DNA of 64,000 nt from Pedobacter nanyangensis (GCF_003313505.1 NZ_QMHO01000001.1:248001-312000); one strand, 5' to 3'. Shown: positions 50,055 to 58,704, numbered from the stretch's first letter. The notes: generated by a model not told the origin, from the sequence alone. Translations and numbers: made by a program.

Positions 50055-51485
50055 TTATTCAACCACAGAAACCTTCACCATATTGGTCCTGCTTCTTTTT
50101 TCCAGTGGCACTGCAGCAGTATTGATCACCACGTCGCCTTTTTTAACCAATTTTTTCTTTTTCAACAGATCGTTCACCTCTTCGATGGTTTTGTCTGTAC
50201 TTTCAAATTTATCGTAGAAGAAACCTCTAACCCCCCAAACCAAGCTTAGGGTATTGAGCAGGCTTTCGTTACTGGTAAACGTAAAAATAGGTGCCTGCGG
50301 GCGATGGCTAGCTACCTCGAAGGCCGTATAACCACTCGAAGTCATGGTTACGATACCCACGGCATCAGTCTGTTTAGCTAAGAAACAAGCCGAGTCACAT
50401 ACCGCATCTCCCAAAAAGCTATCGGTTTTTGGCTTTAGAAACTTCTCTGCGTAATACGGATAGTTGTTCTCCTCAATGTTGTTAACGATCTTCTGCATCG
50501 TTTCAATTACAATTAAAGGAAACTCTCCTACAGAGGTTTCGCCGCTAAGCATTACCGCATCAGCACCGTCAAGTACTGAATTGGCTACGTCATTTACCTC
50601 CGCTCTGGTTGGACGGGGTGTAGTAATCATGCTTTCCAACATCTGTGTAGCAATAATTACCGGCTTAGAAGCGGCCCTACATTTGTTCACAATCATTTTT
50701 TGCAACAAAGGCACTTCTTCCATTGGCATCTCAACCCCTAAGTCGCCACGGGCAACCATCACCGCATCTGTTACGGCAATAATTTCATCTATATTGGCAA
50801 TGGCCTCTGGCTTCTCAATTTTTGCAACTACCCTGGCCGTTTTGCCTTTTTCTTTGATAATATCTTTTAGCTCAACAATATCTGCGGCATTACGTACAAA
50901 AGACAGGCCAACCCACTCAACATCACTTTCCAGTACAAAATCCAGGTTTTTCTTGTCTTCAGCCGTTAAAGAAGGGATAGAGACTTTGGTGTTGGGCAAA
51001 TTCACCCCTTTTCTGGAAGTTAAGATCCCGCCGTGTACCACCTCACAAATCACCTCATCCTTATAGTTGGTTTCCAATACCCGCATTTGTAGTTTACCAT
51101 CATCCAAAAGTATAATTTCGCCAGCTTTTACATCCTGGGGAAAGTTCTCGTAAGTAATGTAAATACGCTCTTCGTTGCCCACGCACTCTTGAGTGGTGAT
51201 GGTGGTTTTACTTCCGTTAACAAGGTTGATTCCCCCGTCTTTCACCATTCCAATTCTAATTTTTGGCCCCTGTAGATCGGCCAAAATACCTACATTATAC
51301 TTGTGCTTTTGATTGATCTCCCGAATGGTATCTATCACTTTTTGGTGATCGGCCTGCGAACCGTGTGAAAAGTTTAGCCTACATACATCTAAACCCGCAT
51401 TAAACATACTATACAACACCTCTGGTTTAGCTGATGCTGGGCCCAAAGTAGCCACAATTTTGGTTCTGGAATGAAAAGGTTTCAT
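50055..51485 (-). CDS. pyk: Pyruvate kinase
   Basis: The 476-residue protein converts phosphoenolpyruvate and ADP to pyruvate and ATP. Conserved parts: SRTKIVATLGPAS and MFNAGLDVCRLNFSHGS at the start, ILADLQGPKIRIGMV, VEWVGLSFVRNAADIVELK, VVAKIEKPEAIANIDEII, VMVARGDLGVEMPMEEVP, KPVIIATQMLESMITTPRP, ANSVLDGADAVMLSGETSVG and a C-terminal regulatory domain ending in VVINTAAVPLE. I used ATG 51485 rather than 51512. It is adjacent to the IPExxxVDY gene, a common Bacteroidota order. Confidence 0.98.
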   Translation of the reverse strand: MKPFHSRTKIVATLGPASAKPEVLYSMFNAGLDVCRLNFSHGSQADHQKVIDTIREINQKHKYNVGILADLQGPKIRIGMVKDGGINLVNGSKTTITTQECVGNEERIYITYENFPQDVKAGEIILLDDGKLQMRVLETNYKDEVICEVVHGGILTSRKGVNLPNTKVSIPSLTAEDKKNLDFVLESDVEWVGLSFVRNAADIVELKDIIKEKGKTARVVAKIEKPEAIANIDEIIAVTDAVMVARGDLGVEMPMEEVPLLQKMIVNKCRAASKPVIIATQMLESMITTPRPTRAEVNDVANSVLDGADAVMLSGETSVGEFPLIVIETMQKIVNNIEENNYPYYAEKFLKPKTDSFLGDAVCDSACFLAKQTDAVGIVTMTSSGYTAFEVASHRPQAPIFTFTSNESLLNTLSLVWGVRGFFYDKFESTDKTIEEVNDLLKKKKLVKKGDVVINTAAVPLEKRSRTNMVKVSVVE

Positions 51486-51613
51486 TAAAATTATCTTGTT
51501 ATTACCACCCAAACAGTGCTTAAAAGGCGCAACTTGTTTGAGCTTTAATTATATTATTTCAGTTTGATTTAAGATTCAAATATAGTGTATTTACTACACT
51601 AACAATATAAAAT

Positions 51614-52033
51614 TTACATTACCAAATTTTCCTTTGACTTCAATTTGCGCACATCTATTTGCGCAGCAACCTGAATATCAGGCATTTTGTTTAAGTTGCT
51701 GAGGATAAAATTGAGATCTTCCTTGTCAATAAACTGGTGGATTACCATGAAAAAATCTACCTTGTTCATTTCTGGCACCAGAAATCCTTCGCTGTTTCTG
51801 TTGTTCACTAAAAAATATTCCCTTTCCCCCTCTTCCACAAAAAAATAATATTTGGAAAACGCCAACGGAGCCTCATCAGTATTGAAATAGACCTCGTGAT
51901 CCTCTATTTTGTAAAACTCTAGGTTGAGATTTGTGTTTATCTTATGGCACAAAACATAGTCTTTTAACGAAGCCGTGATAGCGATAAGGACGAAATCCAG
52001 ATCGAGCGATAGTTTTAAATAAGTTTTGTTCAA
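51614..52033 (-). CDS. IPExxxVDY family protein
   Basis: The 139-residue protein belongs to a Bacteroidota-only family named after its IPExxxVDY signature, here LVPEMNKVDFF near residue 85. It has no signal peptide or membrane segment and is of unknown function. It lies between pyk and acpP-fabF-rnc, as in many members of the phylum, which suggests but does not prove a link to fatty acid synthesis or RNA maturation. It shares the 153-nt divergent region with acpP. Confidence 0.9.
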   Translation of the reverse strand: MNKTYLKLSLDLDFVLIAITASLKDYVLCHKINTNLNLEFYKIEDHEVYFNTDEAPLAFSKYYFFVEEGEREYFLVNNRNSEGFLVPEMNKVDFFMVIHQFIDKEDLNFILSNLNKMPDIQVAAQIDVRKLKSKENLVM

Positions 52034-52122
52034 AATGTATTTTTTTGTTAGAATTACGAAATTATAAAACTAATTTTACTTTGGGTTTTAAACCCATTAA
52101 AATTGACAGAGAAATAAAAACA

Positions 52123-52153
52123 TTTGAAATGTGTTAGAATTTATTTTTCTTTG
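52123..52153 (+). promoter_or_regulatory. Probable acpP-fabF-rnc promoter
   Basis: TTTG (52123-52126) and TTTCTTTG (52146-52153) are separated by 19 nt. The pair matches the Bacteroidota pattern with a T for A at the second base of the -7 box, 33 nt before the acpP ATG. Confidence 0.45.
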
Positions 52154-52186
52154 CACAGAATTATTTAACCATTAAATTATAATATT

Positions 52187-52423
52187 ATGTCTGATATTGC
52201 TTCAAGAGTAAAGGCTATTATCGTAGAAAAACTAGGTGTTGATGAAAGTGAAGTTACGCCAGAAGCGTCTTTCACAAATGACTTAGGTGCAGATTCACTA
52301 GACACTGTTGAGCTAATCATGGAGTTTGAAAAAGAATTCAATGTAGCTATTCCAGATGACCAAGCTGAAACTATCGGCACTGTGGGTCAAGCAATTGCTT
52401 ATTTAGAAAAAAACGTTAAGTAG
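52187..52423 (+). CDS. acpP: Acyl carrier protein
   Basis: The 78-residue acidic protein has the phosphopantetheine attachment motif [19 protein letters not shown] with Ser near residue 38, and the helical four-bundle pattern of ACP. It carries growing acyl chains in type II fatty acid synthesis. It starts 28 nt before fabF, with rnc further downstream, an operon conserved across Bacteroidota. Confidence 0.98.
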   Translation: MSDIASRVKAIIVEKLGVDESEVTPEASFTNDLGADSLDTVELIMEFEKEFNVAIPDDQAETIGTVGQAIAYLEKNVK

Positions 52424-52451
52424 AAATACTTTTTCTGTACAATACTTATAA

Positions 52452-53705
52452 ATGGGATTAAAAAGAGTAGTAGTTACTGGGTTGGGTGCGCTCACTCCTA
52501 TCGGGAATAGCGTTCCCGAGTTTTGGGAGGCACTGGTAAATGGTGTGAGCGGCGCAGCGCCTATCAAGAGTTTCAATACCGAAAAATTCAAAACAAAATT
52601 CGCCTGCGAGGTAAAGAATTTTAATCCAGAAGATTATTTGGATAAAAAAGAAGCCCGCAAATTGGATCCGTTTGTGCAGTATGCACTGGTATCCACCGAA
52701 GAGGCCGTTAAAGACGGAGGATATGATTTCTCCAAACTTGACACGAACCGAATTGGTGTGATCTGGGGCGCTGGAATTGGAGGTCTAAAAACTTTCTTGG
52801 ACGAGGTTTCCAACTTCGCCAAAGGAGATGGCACACCCAGATACAACCCTTTCTTTATCCCTAAAATGATTATTGATATTGCCCCAGGGCATATCTCGAT
52901 GAAGTATGGATTGCGTGGACCAAACTTTGCCACCGTTTCTGCATGCGCATCATCAACCAATGCGATGATTGATGCCTTTAACTATATCCGCTTGGGCATG
53001 GCCGATATCATTATCAGCGGTGGTTCAGAAGCGATTATTAACGAAGCGGGCATGGGAGGTTTTAACGCAATGCATGCTTTATCTACCCGTAACGATGATC
53101 CTGCAACGGCTTCTCGCCCGTTTGACAAAGACCGCGATGGCTTTGTAGCTGGAGAAGGCGCCGGCACCATTATTTTAGAAGAACTGGAACACGCAAAAGC
53201 TCGTGGCGCCAAAATCTACGCTGAAATTGTTGGTGGAGGCATGAGTGCAGATGCCCATCATATCACCGCTCCCCATCCTGAAGGACTTGGTGCCAAAATG
53301 GTAATGACCAAAGCACTAGCAGATGCTAAGCTGGAGACCAACCAGATCGATTACATCAACGTACACGGTACTTCTACTCCGCTTGGCGATGTACAGGAAG
53401 CAAAAGCTATTGTGGATTTATTTGGAGAAGATGCTTACAAGCTAAACATTAGCTCCACCAAATCTATGACAGGCCATTTACTGGGCGCCGCTGGCGCTGT
53501 GGAAGCTTTGGCCGCCATTCTTGCCATCAAGAACAGCACCATTCCCCCAACCATTAACCACTTTACGGATGACCCAGAGTTTGATCCAAAACTAAACTTT
53601 ACTTTTAACAAAGCTCAAAAACGCGAAGTTAGGGCTGCAATAAGTAACACTTTTGGTTTTGGAGGCCACAATGCTTCGGTAGTTTTCAAGAAATACGAAG
53701 AATAA
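52452..53705 (+). CDS. fabF: Beta-ketoacyl-ACP synthase II
   Basis: The 417-residue protein extends acyl-ACP by Claisen condensation with malonyl-ACP. It begins KRVVVTGLGALTPIGNSV, carries the active-site Cys in TVSACASSTNAMIDA near residue 163, then VAGEGAGTIILEELEHAKAR, the first catalytic His in VHGTSTPLGD and the second in KSMTGHLLGAAGAVEALAA. It is the second gene of the acpP-fabF-rnc operon. Confidence 0.98.
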   Translation: MGLKRVVVTGLGALTPIGNSVPEFWEALVNGVSGAAPIKSFNTEKFKTKFACEVKNFNPEDYLDKKEARKLDPFVQYALVSTEEAVKDGGYDFSKLDTNRIGVIWGAGIGGLKTFLDEVSNFAKGDGTPRYNPFFIPKMIIDIAPGHISMKYGLRGPNFATVSACASSTNAMIDAFNYIRLGMADIIISGGSEAIINEAGMGGFNAMHALSTRNDDPATASRPFDKDRDGFVAGEGAGTIILEELEHAKARGAKIYAEIVGGGMSADAHHITAPHPEGLGAKMVMTKALADAKLETNQIDYINVHGTSTPLGDVQEAKAIVDLFGEDAYKLNISSTKSMTGHLLGAAGAVEALAAILAIKNSTIPPTINHFTDDPEFDPKLNFTFNKAQKREVRAAISNTFGFGGHNASVVFKKYEE

Positions 53706-53790
53706 GCCAAAAAGTTTATGGTTTAAAAGCGATTGTATTGTATATTTATGCAAATGCTTTTTCTATAATTAAATTTTGTGTTGCTAGTTG

Positions 53791-54519
53791 ATGTCTTTGC
53801 TTAGCATTTATAAAGTATATTTCTCGCCAAATAAGCAGTTCATAAAGAAGCTAAAGAACGTGCTTGGTTTTGTACCAGGCAACATTTCGCTTTATAAAAT
53901 GGCGTTTAGGCATCGCTCTGTGGCCAAAATATTAAAAAATGGCAGCAGGAGCAGCAATGAACGCCTGGAGTTTTTGGGCGATGCCATATTGGGCGCTGTA
54001 GTTGCCGAAATGCTATTTAAAGTTTATCCCTATAAGGAAGAGGGATTTTTAACCGAAATGCGCTCTAAGATTGTAAATAGGGCCAACCTGAATCAATTAG
54101 CCCGTAAAATGGGTTTTGATGAACTGATTGTTTTTGATCAGAAAACGGTGAACTTCCAATCTAAGCACCATTCCATGTACGGCGATGCCTTTGAGGCGCT
54201 TATTGGGGCCATCTATTTGGACAAAGGCTATAATTTCACCAAAAACCTGATCCTTAAGCGCATCATCAAGCCTTACGTAGATGTTCACCACTTAGAAATT
54301 ACGGAAACGAACTTCAAAAGTCGTTTAATTGAATGGTGCCAACGACAAGGTAAAGATATCTCTTTTGATGTGATTGAAAATGGCGAGGGAGAAAGTGCCA
54401 AACTATTTACCGTACAAGTGATGATCGAGAATGAAAATTATGGCATTGGCAGAGACTACAATAAAAAGAATGCAGAAAAACTGGCAGCGGAAAAAGCTTG
54501 TGAAGCTTTGGCTATTTAA
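53791..54519 (+). CDS. rnc: Ribonuclease III
   Basis: The 242-residue enzyme cleaves double-stranded RNA in rRNA maturation and RNA decay. The catalytic domain shows RSSNERLEFLGDAILGAVVAEMLF (signature E/D residues), GDAFEALIGAIYLDKGYNF near residue 130, followed by a dsRNA-binding domain (FKSRLIEWCQRQGKDI, YGIGRDYNKKNAEKLAAEKA). I started at ATG 53791, directly after an in-frame TTG. It closes the acpP-fabF-rnc operon. Confidence 0.97.
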   Translation: MSLLSIYKVYFSPNKQFIKKLKNVLGFVPGNISLYKMAFRHRSVAKILKNGSRSSNERLEFLGDAILGAVVAEMLFKVYPYKEEGFLTEMRSKIVNRANLNQLARKMGFDELIVFDQKTVNFQSKHHSMYGDAFEALIGAIYLDKGYNFTKNLILKRIIKPYVDVHHLEITETNFKSRLIEWCQRQGKDISFDVIENGEGESAKLFTVQVMIENENYGIGRDYNKKNAEKLAAEKACEALAI

Positions 54520-54567
54520 TCAGGTTATTGGTTAATTCGATTATCCCAGTCAAAAAAAAACAGTTTT

Positions 54568-55296
54568 TTAGTCCTGCTTTTTAGCCTTTCCGGCCGTATC
54601 GCGATACTTTTTGAAGGAATCATTGATCCACTTAACGGCATCATAATTAGTCCAGTTTTTAGCCTTTTCATAACTTGGCCTGTAATCAACCATGAAATTT
54701 TCCAGTACTTTACCTGTTAGGCCGGTATGCTCACTAATAGTGGTTTTATTGAAAAACTGATCTACAACATTATCCTGCATCTCGGTTTGATACATCCGAT
54801 TAAACCTTCTGGCCTGTTTAGGGGTTTTACCAAATAGTTCGTACAAGGCTGTAAATGGAGAGGCCAAAAAAGAAAGAAATGGTGGCTTTCCTCCGTAAAA
54901 AGAACCTTTATCCTTAAAATCTTTCTTCAGCTCTTCCAGCGCTTGTTTTTTGGTTTGCCCGGTAACCACCACTTCATTTAAGGTAGTCCCCCGGTTCAGA
55001 TACAACACCAAATCTTTATTGCTGCGAACAACGATCTCTAAATCGTTAAAATTACGTTTCATGACCAATAGCGTATCACCAATGTTGGCCTTGATGGAAA
55101 AGATCCCCATATCGTTACTGCCGGCGGAGAAACCAGAGCGCTTGTTTTTTACCTCGGCCAAGGCAATACGTACATTGGCCCCACGCTCAAAAAGCACTCC
55201 GGTAAGCATAAAATCTTGTTGGGCAAAGCCATTATAAATTTTGCCCATGCAGAGCATAAGCAATAAATATATTTTGAGCCTAACTTTACTTAGCAT
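54568..55296 (-). CDS. Secreted carboxypeptidase-regulatory-like domain protein
   Basis: The 242-residue protein starts with a hydrophobic export segment (KIYLLLMLCMGKIYNGFAQQ) followed by a carboxypeptidase-regulatory-like domain (FMLTGVLFERGANVRIALAE, MGIFSIKANIGDTLLVM) that includes the TonB-receptor-like strand TTLNEVVVTGQTKKQALEEL. The C-terminal half is helical and unrecognised (PFLSFLASPFTALYELFGKT, NWTNYDAVKWINDSFKKYR). Such proteins sit at the envelope in Bacteroidota; function unknown. It converges with rnc. Confidence 0.78.
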   Translation of the reverse strand: MLSKVRLKIYLLLMLCMGKIYNGFAQQDFMLTGVLFERGANVRIALAEVKNKRSGFSAGSNDMGIFSIKANIGDTLLVMKRNFNDLEIVVRSNKDLVLYLNRGTTLNEVVVTGQTKKQALEELKKDFKDKGSFYGGKPPFLSFLASPFTALYELFGKTPKQARRFNRMYQTEMQDNVVDQFFNKTTISEHTGLTGKVLENFMVDYRPSYEKAKNWTNYDAVKWINDSFKKYRDTAGKAKKQD

Positions 55297-55369
55297 TACC
55301 GCGTTATCCTTTTTATTTTGTAAACTTAGTAAATGTTTGGCTTCAAACCACGTTAAAAAAGGTTAATTC

Positions 55370-56104
55370 ATGCGCAAAGCACTTTCTTTGATCTTTTTGA
55401 TTTATGCGGCAACCATCTTTATTACGCTGATGTTTGTAGCTTTACCATTTGTGCTGCTTTGCTCGGCCGTTTTACCATTGCGCAGTGGAAAACGGGCAAT
55501 TTTGGCAGTTTTACGAACTTGGGCATGGCTATTCAGTGTACTGAGTTTATTTTGGGTAAGCACCAAAAACAGGAATACCGTTGACCTTAGCAAATCCCAC
55601 ATTTATGTAGGCAATCATGGATCATATCTGGATGCGGTGGCCGTTTGCCTAAGTATTCCGCAATATTTTAGTGCATTGGGCAAGGTAGAAATTACCCGGG
55701 TGCCTGTTTTTGGACTAATTTATAAACGGATTGTGGTATTGATAGACCGAGGTAGCAAAGAAAGCCGAGAGCGATCTGTAGCCGCCTTAAAGAAAGACAT
55801 TGTACATGGGCAATCTGTCCTTATTTTTGCAGAAGGGACCATGAACCAAACCGAAAAGCCCCTAACCGACTTTTATGATGGTGCGTTTCGGATAGCAATA
55901 GAGACCCAAACCCCCATTATCCCTTTTGTGATGCTCAACAACAGGAAACTGCTCCCGAGAAAGCATCCGTTAAAAGCCAGGCCAGGCATGATTACCACCA
56001 TTTTACTGCCCGAGATTAGTGTGATTGGATTGTGCTTGGAAGATGTGCCCACGCTAAAAAAGAAAGTTTATGATTTAATGGAAGAGGCTATCTTAAGGCA
56101 TTAG
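55370..56104 (+). CDS. plsC: 1-acylglycerol-3-phosphate O-acyltransferase-like protein
   Basis: The 244-residue membrane enzyme belongs to the PlsC family: a hydrophobic N-terminal anchor, then the catalytic NHGSYLDAV (HxxxxD) near residue 82, GKVEITRVPVFG, and FAEGTMNQTEKPLTDFYDGA with the second acyltransferase motif. It makes phosphatidic acid from lysophosphatidic acid. Gene name is by family; the exact acyl donor is not proven. Confidence 0.9.
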   Translation: MRKALSLIFLIYAATIFITLMFVALPFVLLCSAVLPLRSGKRAILAVLRTWAWLFSVLSLFWVSTKNRNTVDLSKSHIYVGNHGSYLDAVAVCLSIPQYFSALGKVEITRVPVFGLIYKRIVVLIDRGSKESRERSVAALKKDIVHGQSVLIFAEGTMNQTEKPLTDFYDGAFRIAIETQTPIIPFVMLNNRKLLPRKHPLKARPGMITTILLPEISVIGLCLEDVPTLKKKVYDLMEEAILRH

Positions 56105-56372
56105 TACGGTTAACACGGTTGCCTTTTAGCACTAACTGTGGTTAATTAAACCTGATGGAAGCGCATATCCTTTTGGTTGATTGGGCCTTTAAACGTTGTA
56201 AGTTTTAAAACTTACAACGTTTTGATTTGCATTTGCGTTCCCCAAAAGATAGTAGCGTACAGCAGGATTGGCCAAACAGATGAAGCACGGCCTTACCTTT
56301 TCAAATTAATTATGGCCCACCACTAAAACCTTAGGCCTTACTTACTTCCAGCTCAAATCCTTTTTACTATCT
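56105..56372. other. Intergenic region with a 32-bp perfect palindrome
   Basis: The region has no gene. Its main feature is the palindrome at 56191-56222. The remainder is AT-rich with no motif that I recognise, ending in the yicC -7 box. Confidence 0.5.
56191..56222. repeat. Perfect 32-bp palindrome
   Basis: The half-site AAACGTTGTAAGTTTT is followed at once by its exact reverse complement. It could fold as a 16-bp stem without a loop, or 14 bp with a small loop. It lies 86 nt after the plsC stop and may act as its terminator, or be a dispersed palindrome like the imperfect one at 39139-39171, which shares the arm core CTTA and AGTTTT. Confidence 0.6.
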
Positions 56373-56375
56373 TTG
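56368..56375 (+). promoter_or_regulatory. -7 box directly before yicC
   Basis: TATCTTTG at 56368-56375 ends 3 nt before the ATG at 56379, so the transcript should begin at or within a few bases of the start codon. Confidence 0.55.
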
Positions 56376-56378
56376 CAC

Positions 56379-57254
56379 ATGATAAAATCAATGACCGGCT
56401 TTGGCTTGGCATCTACGGACCATGAAAGTGTAAAGTTTTCAGTAGAGATAAAATCGCTAAATTCGAAGTTTCTTGAGCTTGGCCTCAAAATTCCAAAAGC
56501 ATTTTCTGATAAAGAACTCCACCTGCGCAATGTTTGCAATAAAGAGATAGAGCGAGGCAAGGTAAGCATTGCCATTACGGTTGAGCGTAGCGAAGAAGCA
56601 CAAAAAGGCGCTTCTATTAATCAGGTATTATTGAAAAAATACTATGCCCAACTCTTAGAGATCAACAAAGAGATTGATGCCGATTTATCAACAATATTGC
56701 CCGCTGTACTTAATTTACCCGAAGTTATTACCTACTCGGAGGAAGAGGCCAGCGATAGTGAATGGGAAATATTGGAAGCAACCTTTGGCAAAGCGCTCAA
56801 AAGTTTCACGCAGTTTAGGATAGATGAAGGCAAGGTGTTGAAGGCCGACCTGGAGCTTCGTATCAAAAATATCCTGGGCTTTTTTGCCGAAGTGGAAACC
56901 TTGGCACCCCTAAGAATTCCGAATATTAAAGCCCGTTTAACGCAATTTTTGGAAGATACGGTTGGCAAAGTAAACTACGATCAAAACCGCTTTGAGCAGG
57001 AGCTGATTTACTATATCGACAAATTAGATATTACCGAAGAGCAAACCCGCTTAAAAAGCCACTGCGATTATTTTATCGCCACGTTAAATGATAAAGATGC
57101 CAATGGTAAAAAACTGGGTTTTATTTCGCAGGAGATTGGCCGAGAAATTAATACCATGGGTGCCAAAGCCAACGACGCACAGATACAACAGTTGGTGGTA
57201 GGCATGAAAGAAGAATTAGAAAAAATTAAAGAACAATTATTGAATGTGTTGTAA
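56379..57254 (+). CDS. yicC: YicC family endoribonuclease
   Basis: The 291-residue protein has the YicC start MIKSMTGFGLAS followed by VEIKSLNSKFLELGLKIP and the DUF1732 C-terminal part (TRLKSHCDYFIATLNDKDAN, KKLGFISQEIGREINTMGAK, EELEKIKEQLLNVL). YicC proteins are a family of RNA-cleaving enzymes that affect small RNA decay. I chose ATG 56379 because an earlier TTG lies inside the -7 box and the N-terminus matches the family. It starts the yicC-gmk-nadD series. Confidence 0.95.
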   Translation: MIKSMTGFGLASTDHESVKFSVEIKSLNSKFLELGLKIPKAFSDKELHLRNVCNKEIERGKVSIAITVERSEEAQKGASINQVLLKKYYAQLLEINKEIDADLSTILPAVLNLPEVITYSEEEASDSEWEILEATFGKALKSFTQFRIDEGKVLKADLELRIKNILGFFAEVETLAPLRIPNIKARLTQFLEDTVGKVNYDQNRFEQELIYYIDKLDITEEQTRLKSHCDYFIATLNDKDANGKKLGFISQEIGREINTMGAKANDAQIQQLVVGMKEELEKIKEQLLNVL

Positions 57255-57331
57255 TGTTGTGGGAGTTGAAATGTTGTAATGTTGCAACGTTGAAACTTTC
57301 AAACCTTCCAACCCTCCAACCTTTTTAAAGA
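57255..57331 (+). repeat. Quasi-repetitive spacer between yicC and gmk
   Basis: The 77-nt spacer repeats variants of ATGTTGTAATGTTG and then switches to a complementary-flavoured run AAACTTTCAAACCTTCCAAC. The two halves can pair as an imperfect hairpin. The pattern is a recognisable class of intergenic repeat in this phylum; its role is unknown. Confidence 0.45.
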
Positions 57332-57898
57332 ATGCAAGGCAAACTTATTATATTTTCTGCCCCGTCGGGCGCTGGCAAAACCACCATTGTAAAGCATCTA
57401 TTAAAAAAATTCAGTAACCTGAGCTTTTCAATTTCGGCAACGACCAGAGAACTACGTGGCGACGAAATCAACAGCAAGGACTATTATTTTATCAGCAAGG
57501 AAGAGTTTTTGCATAAGGTTGCCCACCAAGAGTTTGTAGAGTTTGAAGAAGTGTACAGTGGCACCTTTTATGGAACTTTACGCTCGGAAATACAGCGCAT
57601 TTGGGACGAAGGCAAGCATGTTATTTTTGATATCGACGTGGAAGGTGGCCTGCGTTTAAAGAGAAAGTTTGAAAACGATGCTTTGGCCATTTTTGTTCAG
57701 CCTCCATCGCTGGAAGTGCTAAAAGAACGTTTAGCTGGCCGGGGTACCGATAGCGAAGAAAAATTACAGGAACGTTACGCCAAAGCGGAGAAGGAATTGG
57801 CTTATGCTGAAAAATTTGATGTCATCCTTAAGAATTATGAATTGGGAACTGCCTGCGCAGAGGCGGAGCAGTTGGTTGGGGATTTCTTAAAGAGCTAA
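57332..57898 (+). CDS. gmk: Guanylate kinase
   Basis: The 188-residue enzyme phosphorylates GMP to GDP. It has the P-loop FSAPSGAGKTTIVKHLLKKF at residues 7-26, SATTRELRGDEINSKDYYFI (GMP-binding), VEFEEVYSGTFYGTL and VIFDIDVEGGLRLK, followed by AGRGTDSEEKLQERYAKAEK. It is in line after yicC (77-nt spacer). Confidence 0.97.
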   Translation: MQGKLIIFSAPSGAGKTTIVKHLLKKFSNLSFSISATTRELRGDEINSKDYYFISKEEFLHKVAHQEFVEFEEVYSGTFYGTLRSEIQRIWDEGKHVIFDIDVEGGLRLKRKFENDALAIFVQPPSLEVLKERLAGRGTDSEEKLQERYAKAEKELAYAEKFDVILKNYELGTACAEAEQLVGDFLKS

Positions 57899-57915
57899 CG
57901 GTAACTTAAATAAAT

Positions 57916-58061
57916 CGTTATTGCGAGGTACGAAGCAATTTTAATGCGCTCTGTCATTCTGAGCGCAGCGAAGAATCTGTAAGTAAGTAATACTCAGCTA
58001 ACAGATTCTTCCTAACGTCGGAATGATGACAATAGAGATTGCTTCGTGCCTCGCAATGACG
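57916..58061. repeat. Complete 146-bp dispersed palindromic repeat (MITE-like)
   Basis: The outer arms ATTGCGAGGTACGAAGCAAT (57920-57939) and ATTGCTTCGTGCCTCGCAAT (58038-58057) are inverted with one mismatch. Inside, GAAGAATCTGT pairs with ACAGATTCTTC, and the flanks TGTCATTCTGAGCG and CGTCGGAATGATGA also partly pair. This nested structure and the words TCATTCTGAG and GAAGCAAT are those of a widespread small repeat of Sphingobacteriaceae intergenic regions. It lies between gmk and nadD; its right arm ends 18 nt before the nadD start. Confidence 0.75.
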
Positions 58062-58078
58062 GCATAGACAAAGAAAAA

Positions 58079-58654
58079 ATGATTGGTCTATTCTTCGGTT
58101 CGTTTAATCCCATTCACCTTGGGCATTTGGTAATTGCCAATTACATGGCCAATTATACCGACTTGAAAGAAGTATGGTTTGTGGTTTCTCCGCATAATCC
58201 GTTAAAACAAAAAGCAGGCTTGGCAGACATGTACGACAGGCTAGAAATGGCCCGCTTAGCTACAGAAAATGCAACGCATTTAAAGGTGAGCGATATTGAG
58301 TTTAAGCTTCCTCAACCCTCTTACACGGTTGACACCATGGCACATCTGAAAGAAAAACACCCAGGAAAGCAATTTGCCTTGATCATGGGCGCCGACAATC
58401 TGGTGTCGCTTAAAAAGTGGAAAAACTACGAAGTACTCCTCCAAAACCACCAAGTTTTCGTTTACCCCCGTCCAAACGCTGACATTAGCGAGTGGGAAAA
58501 CCATCCATCGATTGTGATTACGGAAACCCCGCAAATGGACATATCCTCTACTTTTATCCGCCAGGCGATCAAGCAAGAAAAAAGCATCCAGTTTTTGGTG
58601 CCGGATGCTGTAATTGATTTTATGGACCGGAAAAGCCTATACAAAACCCTCTAA
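58079..58654 (+). CDS. nadD: Nicotinate-nucleotide adenylyltransferase
   Basis: The 191-residue enzyme makes deamido-NAD from NaMN and ATP. It has IGLFFGSFNPIHLGHLVIAN with the nucleotidyltransferase HxGH, VVSPHNPLKQKAGLADMYDR, KVSDIEFKLPQPSYTVDTMA, FALIMGADNLVSLKKWKNYE and ISSTFIRQAIKQEKSIQFLV. The ATG at 58079 starts right after the dispersed repeat; the earlier GTG at 58046 lies inside the repeat and is unlikely. It is convergent to glnS. Confidence 0.96.
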   Translation: MIGLFFGSFNPIHLGHLVIANYMANYTDLKEVWFVVSPHNPLKQKAGLADMYDRLEMARLATENATHLKVSDIEFKLPQPSYTVDTMAHLKEKHPGKQFALIMGADNLVSLKKWKNYEVLLQNHQVFVYPRPNADISEWENHPSIVITETPQMDISSTFIRQAIKQEKSIQFLVPDAVIDFMDRKSLYKTL

Positions 58655-58656
58655 AG

Positions 58657-58695
58657 CTCCCTAAGGGAGACTTTGGATGTACTCCCCTTTAGGGG
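58657..58695. terminator. Double hairpin between convergent nadD and glnS
   Basis: Two small palindromes, CTCCCTAAGGGAG (58657-58669) and CCCCTTTAGGGG (58684-58695), fill the gap between the stops at 58654 and 58705. They look like a bidirectional terminator of REP style. The CCCCT...AGGGG theme recalls the hairpin in the DUF559-flanking repeats. Confidence 0.5.
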
Positions 58696-58704
58696 TTGGG
58701 GTTA

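Noticed and set aside
58046..58078. GTG start for nadD at 58046
   Set aside because: It lies inside the arm of a dispersed palindromic repeat and adds residues absent from the family; ATG 58079 gives the standard MIGLFFGSFNP start.
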